The position numbers and the translations under genes are program-made. Below the pieces are notes generated by a model, which was not told where the DNA came from, searched no databases, and was given only the letters and a program-made list of their open reading frames with translations. A stretch of DNA of 46,690 bases, taken from positions 76,086-122,775 of the forward strand of contig JAUSJG010000013.1 in the NCBI GenBank assembly GCA_030647555.1, written 5' to 3'. The stretch comes from a bacterium (GTDB taxonomy: Bacteria > Patescibacteriota > Andersenbacteria > UBA10190 > CAIZMI01). Of this stretch, positions 29,984 through 37,307 are shown piece after piece. How positions within the stretch are numbered: position 1 is the first letter of the stretch; each line of letters starts with the position of its first letter.

Positions 29984-31426
29984 TCCAATTGGTTTAAATG
30001 TAAAACCCCTTGCGCAACGTGTATCGTTTTCAATAATTTTATGTCCCAAAATTGAGAAAGCGTCAGCTAAGTCATCATGTTTTTCAGTACCGAATCCCGT
30101 CAGCTGATTAATAAGATTTTCGGCACCATGTTCAGGGAAAAGAATTTTCCCACTTTGAATGTGATGAGTAATAGTAGCCAACCGAGCTCGTTTATCATCT
30201 CCGTGTACTTGCACACCTTCTGCTTCATAACCCTGTTGTTCTAAATCTTGCACAAGTGATTTTTGGTAACCGACATCTTCAATAAACAATTTCGCGTCTT
30301 GCAAATTTTCTGACATAAGTTTGACACGATTTATTTGTTCCGGATATGTTAGTCGCTCATTGACTGGATTGGGCAAAATATATGCACGCATATTATCTCT
30401 TCTTCCGAAAACCATTGCAGCTACCATGGCCGTATAATCTGCAGTATCTTTTTTAGAAATTGCCAGGTCAACTCCAATTGCGGTATAGCGATAATCACCG
30501 TCCCACTGTTTTGGTAATTTAGGATAATATTGAATCCAATCAGGATGTACCACTCGTTCTTGATCAATGATGATGCGGAGCAGATATTCTCGTTGCCATG
30601 ATGCTTCTGAAGCAATACTTCGTTTAAGAGTTTCTATCTGTGCCATACTGGGAAATTTTCCCGGCCATGTAATATTCTTGTTTTCATCGATCAACGGATA
30701 CCAATAAAACTTGCCATCGAGATTTTTATGATCAATTCGTTCTTTGAGACGCATCAGAAGGGAATCATCATGAAGTAAATTTCCGATGAGGATCATTTTT
30801 GTGATCCCCGGTTGTCCTGCAGGCACGACTTCACCCGTGAGCCAACCGAATGTGCGGTCGCGTCCTTCTTTTGTTTTGACCGAATTTAAATCTTCGACGT
30901 CATCACAAATTATTAAATCGGGACGGTATTGTTGGTTACGAATACCACGAATGCTTTGTTCGCTAGAGGCGACGGTGATACGAGCGTTGTATTTCGGAAT
31001 CACAATAGATCCTAAACCCCACTGATCAGTGTCTTCTTCAAAAGCAACAAAATCAGAACGCAGAAGATCATTGGTTTCCAGCTCACGTCGCAGGTTCATC
31101 ATGTGATATCTTGCCTGTGCTTGAGTCTGTGACAAAATCAAAACGAATTTACATTGCATAACGCCGATGATTGCCCAAATAGGATACGAGAGTGTCATGA
31201 TCGTTGATTTTCCTGATCCCCTAAAAGCAACAATCACTGAAAGTTTCTCGTTAGTATTTTCAGTAATTGAAAAGAAGTCTTTGTGCATCGGTGCCGTCGG
31301 ATTGGTGAGATAGTGTTGCAAATAGATTGCAAAGAACCACTCATGGCTATTAAATGCCAAATTGGTGCGCACTGCACGCGACGCAATTATTTCTTGAATT
31401 GGATTAATTTGATTTAGGTTGTTCAT
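29978..31426 (-). CDS. phage terminase large subunit
   Basis: This 482-residue protein packages phage DNA. The ATPase half has Walker A AFRGSGKST (67-75), the segment SSEQSIRGIRNQQYRPDLIICDDVED with Walker B Asp 175-Asp 176, and the coupling region ILIGNLLHDDSL. The nuclease half has Asp 320 in IGVDLAISKKDTADY, a middle Glu 383-Asp 384 in FIEDVGYQKS, and HDDLADAF at 450-457. All catalytic acidic residues are in place, so it is probably active. It overlaps the upstream small-subunit gene by 23 nt. No portal, protease or capsid gene is in the window. Confidence 0.93.
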   Translation of the reverse strand: MNNLNQINPIQEIIASRAVRTNLAFNSHEWFFAIYLQHYLTNPTAPMHKDFFSITENTNEKLSVIVAFRGSGKSTIMTLSYPIWAIIGVMQCKFVLILSQTQAQARYHMMNLRRELETNDLLRSDFVAFEEDTDQWGLGSIVIPKYNARITVASSEQSIRGIRNQQYRPDLIICDDVEDLNSVKTKEGRDRTFGWLTGEVVPAGQPGITKMILIGNLLHDDSLLMRLKERIDHKNLDGKFYWYPLIDENKNITWPGKFPSMAQIETLKRSIASEASWQREYLLRIIIDQERVVHPDWIQYYPKLPKQWDGDYRYTAIGVDLAISKKDTADYTAMVAAMVFGRRDNMRAYILPNPVNERLTYPEQINRVKLMSENLQDAKLFIEDVGYQKSLVQDLEQQGYEAEGVQVHGDDKRARLATITHHIQSGKILFPEHGAENLINQLTGFGTEKHDDLADAFSILGHKIIENDTRCARGFTFKPIGL

Positions 31427-31853
31427 CGTTTTGAATGTTATTAATTAAAGATTCTTGTTCGTGTGATAGGCCTGCAAGCAAAAGTGATTGTTTCACCATT
31501 TCTGCCTGTTCTGGTGTAAGCTGTTCCGGAATGCGCTGATTAACATCCAGTTGCACTTTGGTGGCATAAGTTGGGTGATGATGTTTCAGCCAAAATATTA
31601 TGCCGGGCATATTTTGATTTTTAATTGCCGCAATTAATTGTGCTTCCGCCATGTCATTGATGAGGTTGCTTCCTTCAGAAAGGGCAGTGTCTGTTGCTTC
31701 CGCAAAATCCTTATCATCTTTATGCCAGCGGTAATAAGTTGCCCTGCTTATTCCCGCTTTTTCACAAGCGTATTGAATGATTGGAGTTTTCTTCAGCTGT
31801 TCGATCAATCCATCTTTTTCTTTCTTTTGGCGTTCAAAAATTGTTTCGTTCAT
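31404..31853 (-). CDS. terminase small-subunit-like DNA-binding protein
   Basis: This is a 149-residue protein. Residues 22-45 read TPIIQYACEKAGISRATYYRWHKDD, a helix-turn-helix of the type found in phage small terminase subunits, which recognise the packaging site. SNLINDMAEAQLIAAIKNQNMPGIIFWLKHHHPTY matches the central oligomerisation region of these proteins. It overlaps both neighbours (4 nt with the methyltransferase, 23 nt with the large subunit), as expected for a packaging operon. Confidence 0.85.
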   Translation of the reverse strand: MNETIFERQKKEKDGLIEQLKKTPIIQYACEKAGISRATYYRWHKDDKDFAEATDTALSEGSNLINDMAEAQLIAAIKNQNMPGIIFWLKHHHPTYATKVQLDVNQRIPEQLTPEQAEMVKQSLLLAGLSHEQESLINNIQNDEQPKSN

Positions 31854-33199
31854 AAAATTTTCATTCCTTTCTGGCCTGTAAGTTTCTCCCAGCGTTTTTT
31901 AATTACTTCGGCATACACGGGTGATTTTTCCATGATGTAACAACGGCGCTTCATTTTTGTTGCTGCGATGAGAGTTGAACCGCTCCCACCAAATGGCTCA
32001 ACAACAAGGTCGCCTCTTTTTGTGAGCACTTTTATGTAGGGGATTAATATTTCAACTGGTTTGGTTCCAAACACTACCCCTTGTCCAGAATGTTTTTCAT
32101 CGCTAGCGTTATATTCGATGAAATCCGTCGGCATTATCTTCTTGCCTTTTTTGTACCCTTCCCAGTGAGGTTTTCCAGAAATGGCGTAGAGTGCCGTTTC
32201 GTATTCTTCTTGTAGGCCATCTTGTTCGGGTGTATAATTAAATTCGAGATCAGTACTTTTACTTGCCCCAACCATCGCGATATCGTGCTTGGAAAAAAAC
32301 TTATACTTCGCAGAGAATCCCTGATGTCGATTCGGCAAGTGCCACACGATCATGTTCTTTACCCTCCAATGTTTTTCCATCTCACCCCAAATCTCACGAA
32401 TATTTTTCCATAATTCGTAGACAATGATAGAGAAACTAGGTTTTTGGATTTCTGCTATGTTATTCATCCAGAGTTCAGTAAAGTCTGGAGGCAGGGAATC
32501 TGTTTCGAGATACTGCCGGTCGCGTTTGTAACCAAAACCTTTCGTTGCCGTTCCGTGTTTGGTTTTACCGTGAAGGTAATCCAAAATGTAAGGTGGGTCC
32601 GTCAGGCACATATCGGCTTTTTCCCCGTTCATTAGTTTGAAAACATCTTCTTTTATGGTGGAATCTCCAACCATGAGCCGGCTTTCTCCGAGCTGTACGA
32701 CATCACCCTTCTTTAGCTCAATTTCCTTGATATCCAGTTTGGCGAGTTCTTTTTGCAGATCAAATTCTTCAGGCGTATCGTCTACTTCAAAGATTTGATC
32801 TATTTCTTCACTCGAAAAACCGATGCCTGCTAACAGATTTGGATCGAACTCTGCGAGTAAATCTAGATCGAATTCACCTGCATTTTTATTTAAGCGAATA
32901 TTCAGTTCTTTTTCTTTTTCCTGATCTGGTATGTTTACAAAAACCACAGGTACGGTTTTTTCGCCGAGTTCCTTCAACGATTGAATGCGCATATGTCCAC
33001 CGATAAGCACATTCTCACGTCCAGCTCCGCAGTTCACTATAACTGGGTCAACAGCACCAAAACGGCGAATACTTTCTTTTAAGTTTTCCATCGCTTCAGG
33101 TGTCCACTTGCGAGGATTGTATACGCTTGGCTTGAGTTGGCTGATGTCTACATAAGTGATATCAATTTTCTGATTTTGGTTAGACTTTAAATTTTTCAT
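31850..33199 (-). CDS. ParB-domain / DNA methyltransferase fusion
   Basis: This is a 449-residue protein. The N-terminal ParB/Srx domain has SVYNPRKWTPEAMENLKESI and VLIGGHMRIQSLKELG (65-79). After a linker, the DNA adenine/cytosine-N4 methyltransferase domain has DPPYILDYL (201-209, catalytic DPPY) and, near the end, EPFGGSGSTLIAATKM (SAM-binding, about 402-415). This places it in the beta order. Such fusions are typical of phages, next to terminase genes, where they may modify phage DNA to escape restriction. It is the first gene of the packaging operon, behind a long leader with a candidate attenuator. Confidence 0.9.
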   Translation of the reverse strand: MKNLKSNQNQKIDITYVDISQLKPSVYNPRKWTPEAMENLKESIRRFGAVDPVIVNCGAGRENVLIGGHMRIQSLKELGEKTVPVVFVNIPDQEKEKELNIRLNKNAGEFDLDLLAEFDPNLLAGIGFSSEEIDQIFEVDDTPEEFDLQKELAKLDIKEIELKKGDVVQLGESRLMVGDSTIKEDVFKLMNGEKADMCLTDPPYILDYLHGKTKHGTATKGFGYKRDRQYLETDSLPPDFTELWMNNIAEIQKPSFSIIVYELWKNIREIWGEMEKHWRVKNMIVWHLPNRHQGFSAKYKFFSKHDIAMVGASKSTDLEFNYTPEQDGLQEEYETALYAISGKPHWEGYKKGKKIMPTDFIEYNASDEKHSGQGVVFGTKPVEILIPYIKVLTKRGDLVVEPFGGSGSTLIAATKMKRRCYIMEKSPVYAEVIKKRWEKLTGQKGMKIL

Positions 33200-33267
33200 C
33201 GTATTATTTCTTACAGATAAAAATGGAGTGTTATTAAAACACCTTTGATCTGTATTTTTTGTCTAAC

Positions 33268-33290
33268 AAAAAAACTGATCAGTAGGATCA
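33268..33290 (-). terminator. intrinsic terminator in the packaging-operon leader
   Basis: On the minus strand TGATC/GATCA with a 5-nt loop is followed by G and seven T. It ends the candidate small RNA before the methyltransferase gene. Confidence 0.6.
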
Positions 33291-33398
33291 AGCAATCAAG
33301 CTTGATTTCACTGAACAGTCCATTCGTTTTTTTCGCCGGTCGAGGCGTACTGTTCGACCACTTACTCTATTTCTATGACTTCGAAAAGATCAACTACC
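33268..33398 (-). ncRNA. candidate small RNA or attenuated leader of the packaging operon
   Basis: A near-consensus minus-strand promoter (TTGACA-N16-TATAAT) is followed about 130 nt later by TGATC-CTACT-GATCA plus a seven-T run. In between are the hairpin GGTCGA...TCGACC (complement of 33341-33362) and AATCAAGCTTGATT-type palindromes. The ATG of the methyltransferase is a further 68 nt downstream. It could be a stand-alone sRNA or a leader whose terminator is overridden. I see no similarity to the 28.3/41.1-kb RNA. Confidence 0.55.
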
Positions 33399-33403
33399 CT
33401 CGC

Positions 33404-33431
33404 ATTATATAACCACCCAAAAAGATGTCAA
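33404..33431 (-). promoter_or_regulatory. minus-strand promoter TTGACA-N16-TATAAT
   Basis: The complement of 33426-33431 is TTGACA and that of 33404-33409 is TATAAT, a perfect match to both boxes. It fires toward the packaging operon. Confidence 0.8.
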
Positions 33432-33438
33432 TAGAGTG

Positions 33439-33467
33439 TTGATTTTTGGCTTAAACGAGCATATTCT
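33439..33467 (+). promoter_or_regulatory. plus-strand promoter TTGATT-N17-TATTCT for the mod-AIPR-res operon
   Basis: TTGATT (33439-33444) and TATTCT (33462-33467) have ideal spacing. The leader to ATG 33517 is about 43 nt and contains the hairpin ATTTTATTCTAAATAAAAT. The promoter is back-to-back with the minus-strand one; their -35 boxes are 7 nt apart. Confidence 0.6.
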
Positions 33468-33516
33468 ATGAGTTAAAGGGGTATTTTATTCTAAATAAAA
33501 TTTCTGTAGAAATGTC

Positions 33517-35613
33517 ATGAAACTGTCGGATATTGAAAAAAGGGATGTAATCAAATACTTGGAAGCTGGGAAGCCACTGCCGGAGAAGTATCGTTTTTTG
33601 CTGTTTGACGATGACCGTGAAGTTGAGCTTGTTTGGAATGGGAAAACAAATGAAGTGACAAATGTGGTTCTACCTTTTCAAGTGATAGAACAAATAGACG
33701 AGCCGAGGAGTGATGGAAAGATTAATATGCAAAATACACTTTTCGATACTTCTGGAAGACAGATTTCTGGTTGGACTAACAAGTTAATTTGGGGTGATAA
33801 CAAACTCATTCTTTCTTCGCTTAAAAACGGCCCATTGCGAAAAGAAATAGAAGCGCAGGGTGGTTTGAAATTGATTTATATTGATCCTCCATTTGATGTG
33901 GGTGCGGATTTTTCAATGAATATTGAAATTGGTGAAGAGTCTTTTACAAAAAAGCCTTCAGTGATTGAAGAAATTGCTTTTCGTGATACTTGGGGGAATG
34001 GCGCTGATAGCTTCATTGCAATGATTTATGAGCGATTAAAATTGATGTATGACCTATTAGCGGATGATGGAAGTATTTATGTGCATTGCGACTGGAGAGT
34101 GAATAGCTACATGCGTCTAGTGTTAGATGAGATTTTCGGAAAGAATAATTTCAGAAACGAAATAATTTGGTATTATTACAATAAAATGCAAGGGAATGTG
34201 GGTCGTTTTGCCTCAAATCACGATACGATTATTTGGTACTCAAAGACTAATAAATATAAATTTTTACCAATTAGAGAGAAGCGGGAGCAAATGGTGAAAC
34301 AAATAAAAAGAGTATGGGATAAGAACACTAGTAAACTTGTGAATGCGAAAGACGAAAATGGTCATGTTATTTATATTGAGGCTACAGAACGAACAATTGA
34401 CGATGTCTGGCGGATTTCGATGCTACAACCAGCAGATAAGACTCAGAATTTAGAGTATCCAACACAAAAGCCAGAAGCACTTATTGAAAGAATTATAAGA
34501 GCCTCTTCAAATGAAGGCGATCTTGTCGCCGACTTTTTCTGTGGCTCGGGATCGACCATTGCTGTTGCAGAAAAACTTGGAAGAAAATGGATCGGATCTG
34601 ATTTGGGAAAATTTGGTATTCATACTTCTAGAAAGAGAATGGTTGGAGTGCAGAGAGAACTAAAAAAAGCAAGTAAGGATTTTCGCGCATTTGAAGTATT
34701 AAACGTGGGGAGATATGAACGTGAAAATTATCTATCCGTAAATGATGATTTGCGTGCAGAGGAAAAAGCCAAACAAGCAGAAAGAAAAGAAAAAGAATTT
34801 GTGAAATTAATTATATCGGCATATAAGGCGGAATCAGTAGAATCGTTTGTGAATATTGTAGGCAAGAAAAGAGATCGTTTGGTGGCAGTGGGTCCAATAA
34901 ATATGCCGGTTTCCTCAAAACTAGTGCAAGACATTGTGACGGAGTGTAAAGAAAAAGGAATTACTAAAATTGATGTTCTTGGCTTCGATTATGAGATGGG
35001 CTTGGATTTTTCAGAATATAAAGATCATGGAATTGATATTGCTTTTCGGATTATTCCAAGAGAAGTATTTGATAAAAAAGTAGTTGAAAAAGGGCAAGTA
35101 AAATTTTATGATGTGGCATTTATTGAAGTTAAGTCAATTGTTAAAGGCGGAAAAAACAATAAAGAAGTAGCGATTGAGCTTACTGACTTTTCTGTTTTCT
35201 ATAATCAAGACGATTCGGGGGAAATAGCGGAAGCGTTGCGACCGGGCGCGTCAAAGATCGTTGTGGAAGACGGGCAAGTCGTAAAAATTTCAAAAGATAA
35301 AAAAAGTGAGGAAATTTCAAAAGAAATTTTAACAAAAAAATGGAGCGATTGGATTGACTATTGGGCTGTGGACTTCGATTTTGCTAGTAGAAAAGAAATA
35401 ATCAAAGTTATGGAAAATGGCAAGGAAAAAGAAGTCTGGACTGGCGATTATATTTTCGATAACGAATGGCAGAGTTTTAGAACAAAAAAGAACAGAAATC
35501 TGGATCTCATTTCCGCGTTCAAGCCTGTACCAAAAGGAAACTACAAAGTCGCGGTTAAAGTCGTAGATATTTTTGGAAACGACACGACAAAAGTAATTGA
35601 GGTTAGGGTTTGA
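33517..35613 (+). CDS. DNA methyltransferase, type III-like Mod subunit
   Basis: This is a 698-residue protein. IYIDPPFDVGADF has DPPF at 123-126, and DFFCGSGSTIAVAEKLGRKW has the SAM loop FCGSGST at 341-347. The order (catalytic motif before SAM motif) is the beta class used by type III Mod proteins. LSSLKNGPLRKEIEAQGG precedes it as usual. Residues 430-690 form a long extra domain with coiled and beta parts, perhaps for target recognition or Res contact. Mod methylates host sites so that the restriction motor spares them. The AIPR gene begins 5 nt after its stop. Confidence 0.92.
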   Translation: MKLSDIEKRDVIKYLEAGKPLPEKYRFLLFDDDREVELVWNGKTNEVTNVVLPFQVIEQIDEPRSDGKINMQNTLFDTSGRQISGWTNKLIWGDNKLILSSLKNGPLRKEIEAQGGLKLIYIDPPFDVGADFSMNIEIGEESFTKKPSVIEEIAFRDTWGNGADSFIAMIYERLKLMYDLLADDGSIYVHCDWRVNSYMRLVLDEIFGKNNFRNEIIWYYYNKMQGNVGRFASNHDTIIWYSKTNKYKFLPIREKREQMVKQIKRVWDKNTSKLVNAKDENGHVIYIEATERTIDDVWRISMLQPADKTQNLEYPTQKPEALIERIIRASSNEGDLVADFFCGSGSTIAVAEKLGRKWIGSDLGKFGIHTSRKRMVGVQRELKKASKDFRAFEVLNVGRYERENYLSVNDDLRAEEKAKQAERKEKEFVKLIISAYKAESVESFVNIVGKKRDRLVAVGPINMPVSSKLVQDIVTECKEKGITKIDVLGFDYEMGLDFSEYKDHGIDIAFRIIPREVFDKKVVEKGQVKFYDVAFIEVKSIVKGGKNNKEVAIELTDFSVFYNQDDSGEIAEALRPGASKIVVEDGQVVKISKDKKSEEISKEILTKKWSDWIDYWAVDFDFASRKEIIKVMENGKEKEVWTGDYIFDNEWQSFRTKKNRNLDLISAFKPVPKGNYKVAVKVVDIFGNDTTKVIEVRV

Positions 35614-35617
35614 AATT

Positions 35618-37303
35618 ATGAATCTAAATTACCAATTGATTAAAAAAGAAGTTAATGGAATTGATAAGAAACTTGCAACACAAGCCAAGGCTCATGACGA
35701 CGGAAAGAAATTTTCGTTGTTGGTGTTAAAAAAACTGTCTGGATACAGAGGGCAGAAATTATTAAAATTTTATTCAGACAGCGGTGGTGATCATCAAATA
35801 GACTCAGTTTATCTGTATGAAGGTAAAGATGAATTAGTAATCAATATTGTCACGTGTATTTTTAGTTCTAAACCTCAAGCTACGTTTTCGGATAAAGATA
35901 TAACAGATTTTATTATTGGTCTGCACTATTTGTTGTTTGGAGGAGATGCTCCGGTGGATATAAACGAAAAAATAAAGGAAATAAAATCAGAAATCGATGA
36001 GCAAAAAGAATCTTACGAAAACAATTACTCAGTAAGTGTTAAATTTGTTTCAAGTGCTGATGTGGTATTGAATCATGATAGTAAAGCTCAAATGACAAAG
36101 TTTCAGAATGAAATAACCACATCGGGTATAGATTTTTCTTTTGAGGAAATAAATGGTCAAAATATTTCCGCAATGTTTTCTTCTAGAGTTGTTCTGAAAA
36201 CGGCGATTCCAATAAAACTATCAGGAAGATCATATTATCCACTTACCGCAAAAGAAGGGTTTATATGTAGATTGCCAGTGAATGAATTAATAAAAATTTA
36301 CTTTGGATTTAAAGACGGTTTAAAGGATTACAAAGGATATGGCGACTATCTATTCACGGATAATATTAGAAAAGATTTGGGTATAGAGAGAAAAATTAAT
36401 CAAAAAATTTACGAAACGGCTACTGATGATGCCGCGTCGGAAGAATTCGAGTATTTTAATAACGGTTTAACGATTCTTTACGATGAAATTTCTGGTGCTG
36501 TGACAGGAGATAGTCCGTCAATATATTTAAAAGGACTGCAGGTTGTAAATGGATGCCAAACGGTAAATACTTTAATTAGGGCACATAATGATGGTAAGCT
36601 TTCTGAAAGTATTTATATTACTTGTAGATTTATTAAGCGCACGGATGATCAAAAATTTGTTCAGTCTGTTATAACTTACACAAACTCGCAAAATGCGATT
36701 TCTGAGAGAGATTTACATTCCAATGATCCAGTCCAGTATAATATTCAGACCTTGTTGGACAAGTATCATGTATTTTATGAACGCAAACTGAATGAATTCA
36801 AGGATGTCTCGGAAACAGCATTGATAATTGATGCTCTCGATGCTGCACAGGCCTATCTTTGTTGTGAACTTAAAAGACCAAACAAGGCGAAGCAGGAAAA
36901 GAGGAAATTATTTGGTGTTCTTTATGAGGAGATATTTGATTCTAAGAAGTCTGATCTGGCGCATCGATTGCTTATTTCACACTTGGTCTTGGATGCTGTT
37001 TTGGTGAGACAGGCTGAACATAGACAGAAGAAACTAAAGACAAAAAAAGCAGGAAAGACTCCAAAATATAAGATAGATGATCTTGTCATTTCACATGGTT
37101 CATATCACATAGCGGCAAGATTGTATCAAAAGTGGTTTGGGGCTGATTCAGATTTAGAAAAAACCGCAAAGAATAAGAAGTTACCAAAGTGCTTCAACGA
37201 AGACTATAAAAAGACGATAGAAGAAATCGCTATGACAATTGAAAAATCTGGAACACAACGCGAAGATATACCAAAATATTTCAAAGCAAACCACTTATTA
37301 TAA
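35618..37303 (+). CDS. AIPR-family protein (abortive infection phage resistance)
   Basis: The product has 561 residues from ATG 35618. The upstream in-frame TTG at 35597 would overlap mod and is less likely. Residues about 285-390 read FEYFNNGLTILYDEI...KGLQVVNGCQTVNTLIRAH...VQSVITYTNSQNAISERDL, the hallmark of the AIPR family (PF10592), known from lactococcal abortive infection. The F-N-N-G and G-x-Q-x-V-N-G-x-Q-T motifs are exact. The biochemical activity of AIPR is not well defined; the first 150 residues may hold a nuclease-like part. Its place between mod and res suggests it is a third component of the restriction system. Confidence 0.88.
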   Translation: MNLNYQLIKKEVNGIDKKLATQAKAHDDGKKFSLLVLKKLSGYRGQKLLKFYSDSGGDHQIDSVYLYEGKDELVINIVTCIFSSKPQATFSDKDITDFIIGLHYLLFGGDAPVDINEKIKEIKSEIDEQKESYENNYSVSVKFVSSADVVLNHDSKAQMTKFQNEITTSGIDFSFEEINGQNISAMFSSRVVLKTAIPIKLSGRSYYPLTAKEGFICRLPVNELIKIYFGFKDGLKDYKGYGDYLFTDNIRKDLGIERKINQKIYETATDDAASEEFEYFNNGLTILYDEISGAVTGDSPSIYLKGLQVVNGCQTVNTLIRAHNDGKLSESIYITCRFIKRTDDQKFVQSVITYTNSQNAISERDLHSNDPVQYNIQTLLDKYHVFYERKLNEFKDVSETALIIDALDAAQAYLCCELKRPNKAKQEKRKLFGVLYEEIFDSKKSDLAHRLLISHLVLDAVLVRQAEHRQKKLKTKKAGKTPKYKIDDLVISHGSYHIAARLYQKWFGADSDLEKTAKNKKLPKCFNEDYKKTIEEIAMTIEKSGTQREDIPKYFKANHLL

Positions 37304-37307
37304 TATT

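Noticed and set aside
29978-33199. Complete prophage
   Set aside because: Only packaging and methylation genes are present; no portal, capsid, tail or lysis genes were found.
33268-33398. Reading the minus-strand leader RNA as a tracrRNA
   Set aside because: A short GAAA-containing stretch resembles one superficially, but there is no Cas9 and no repeat array.
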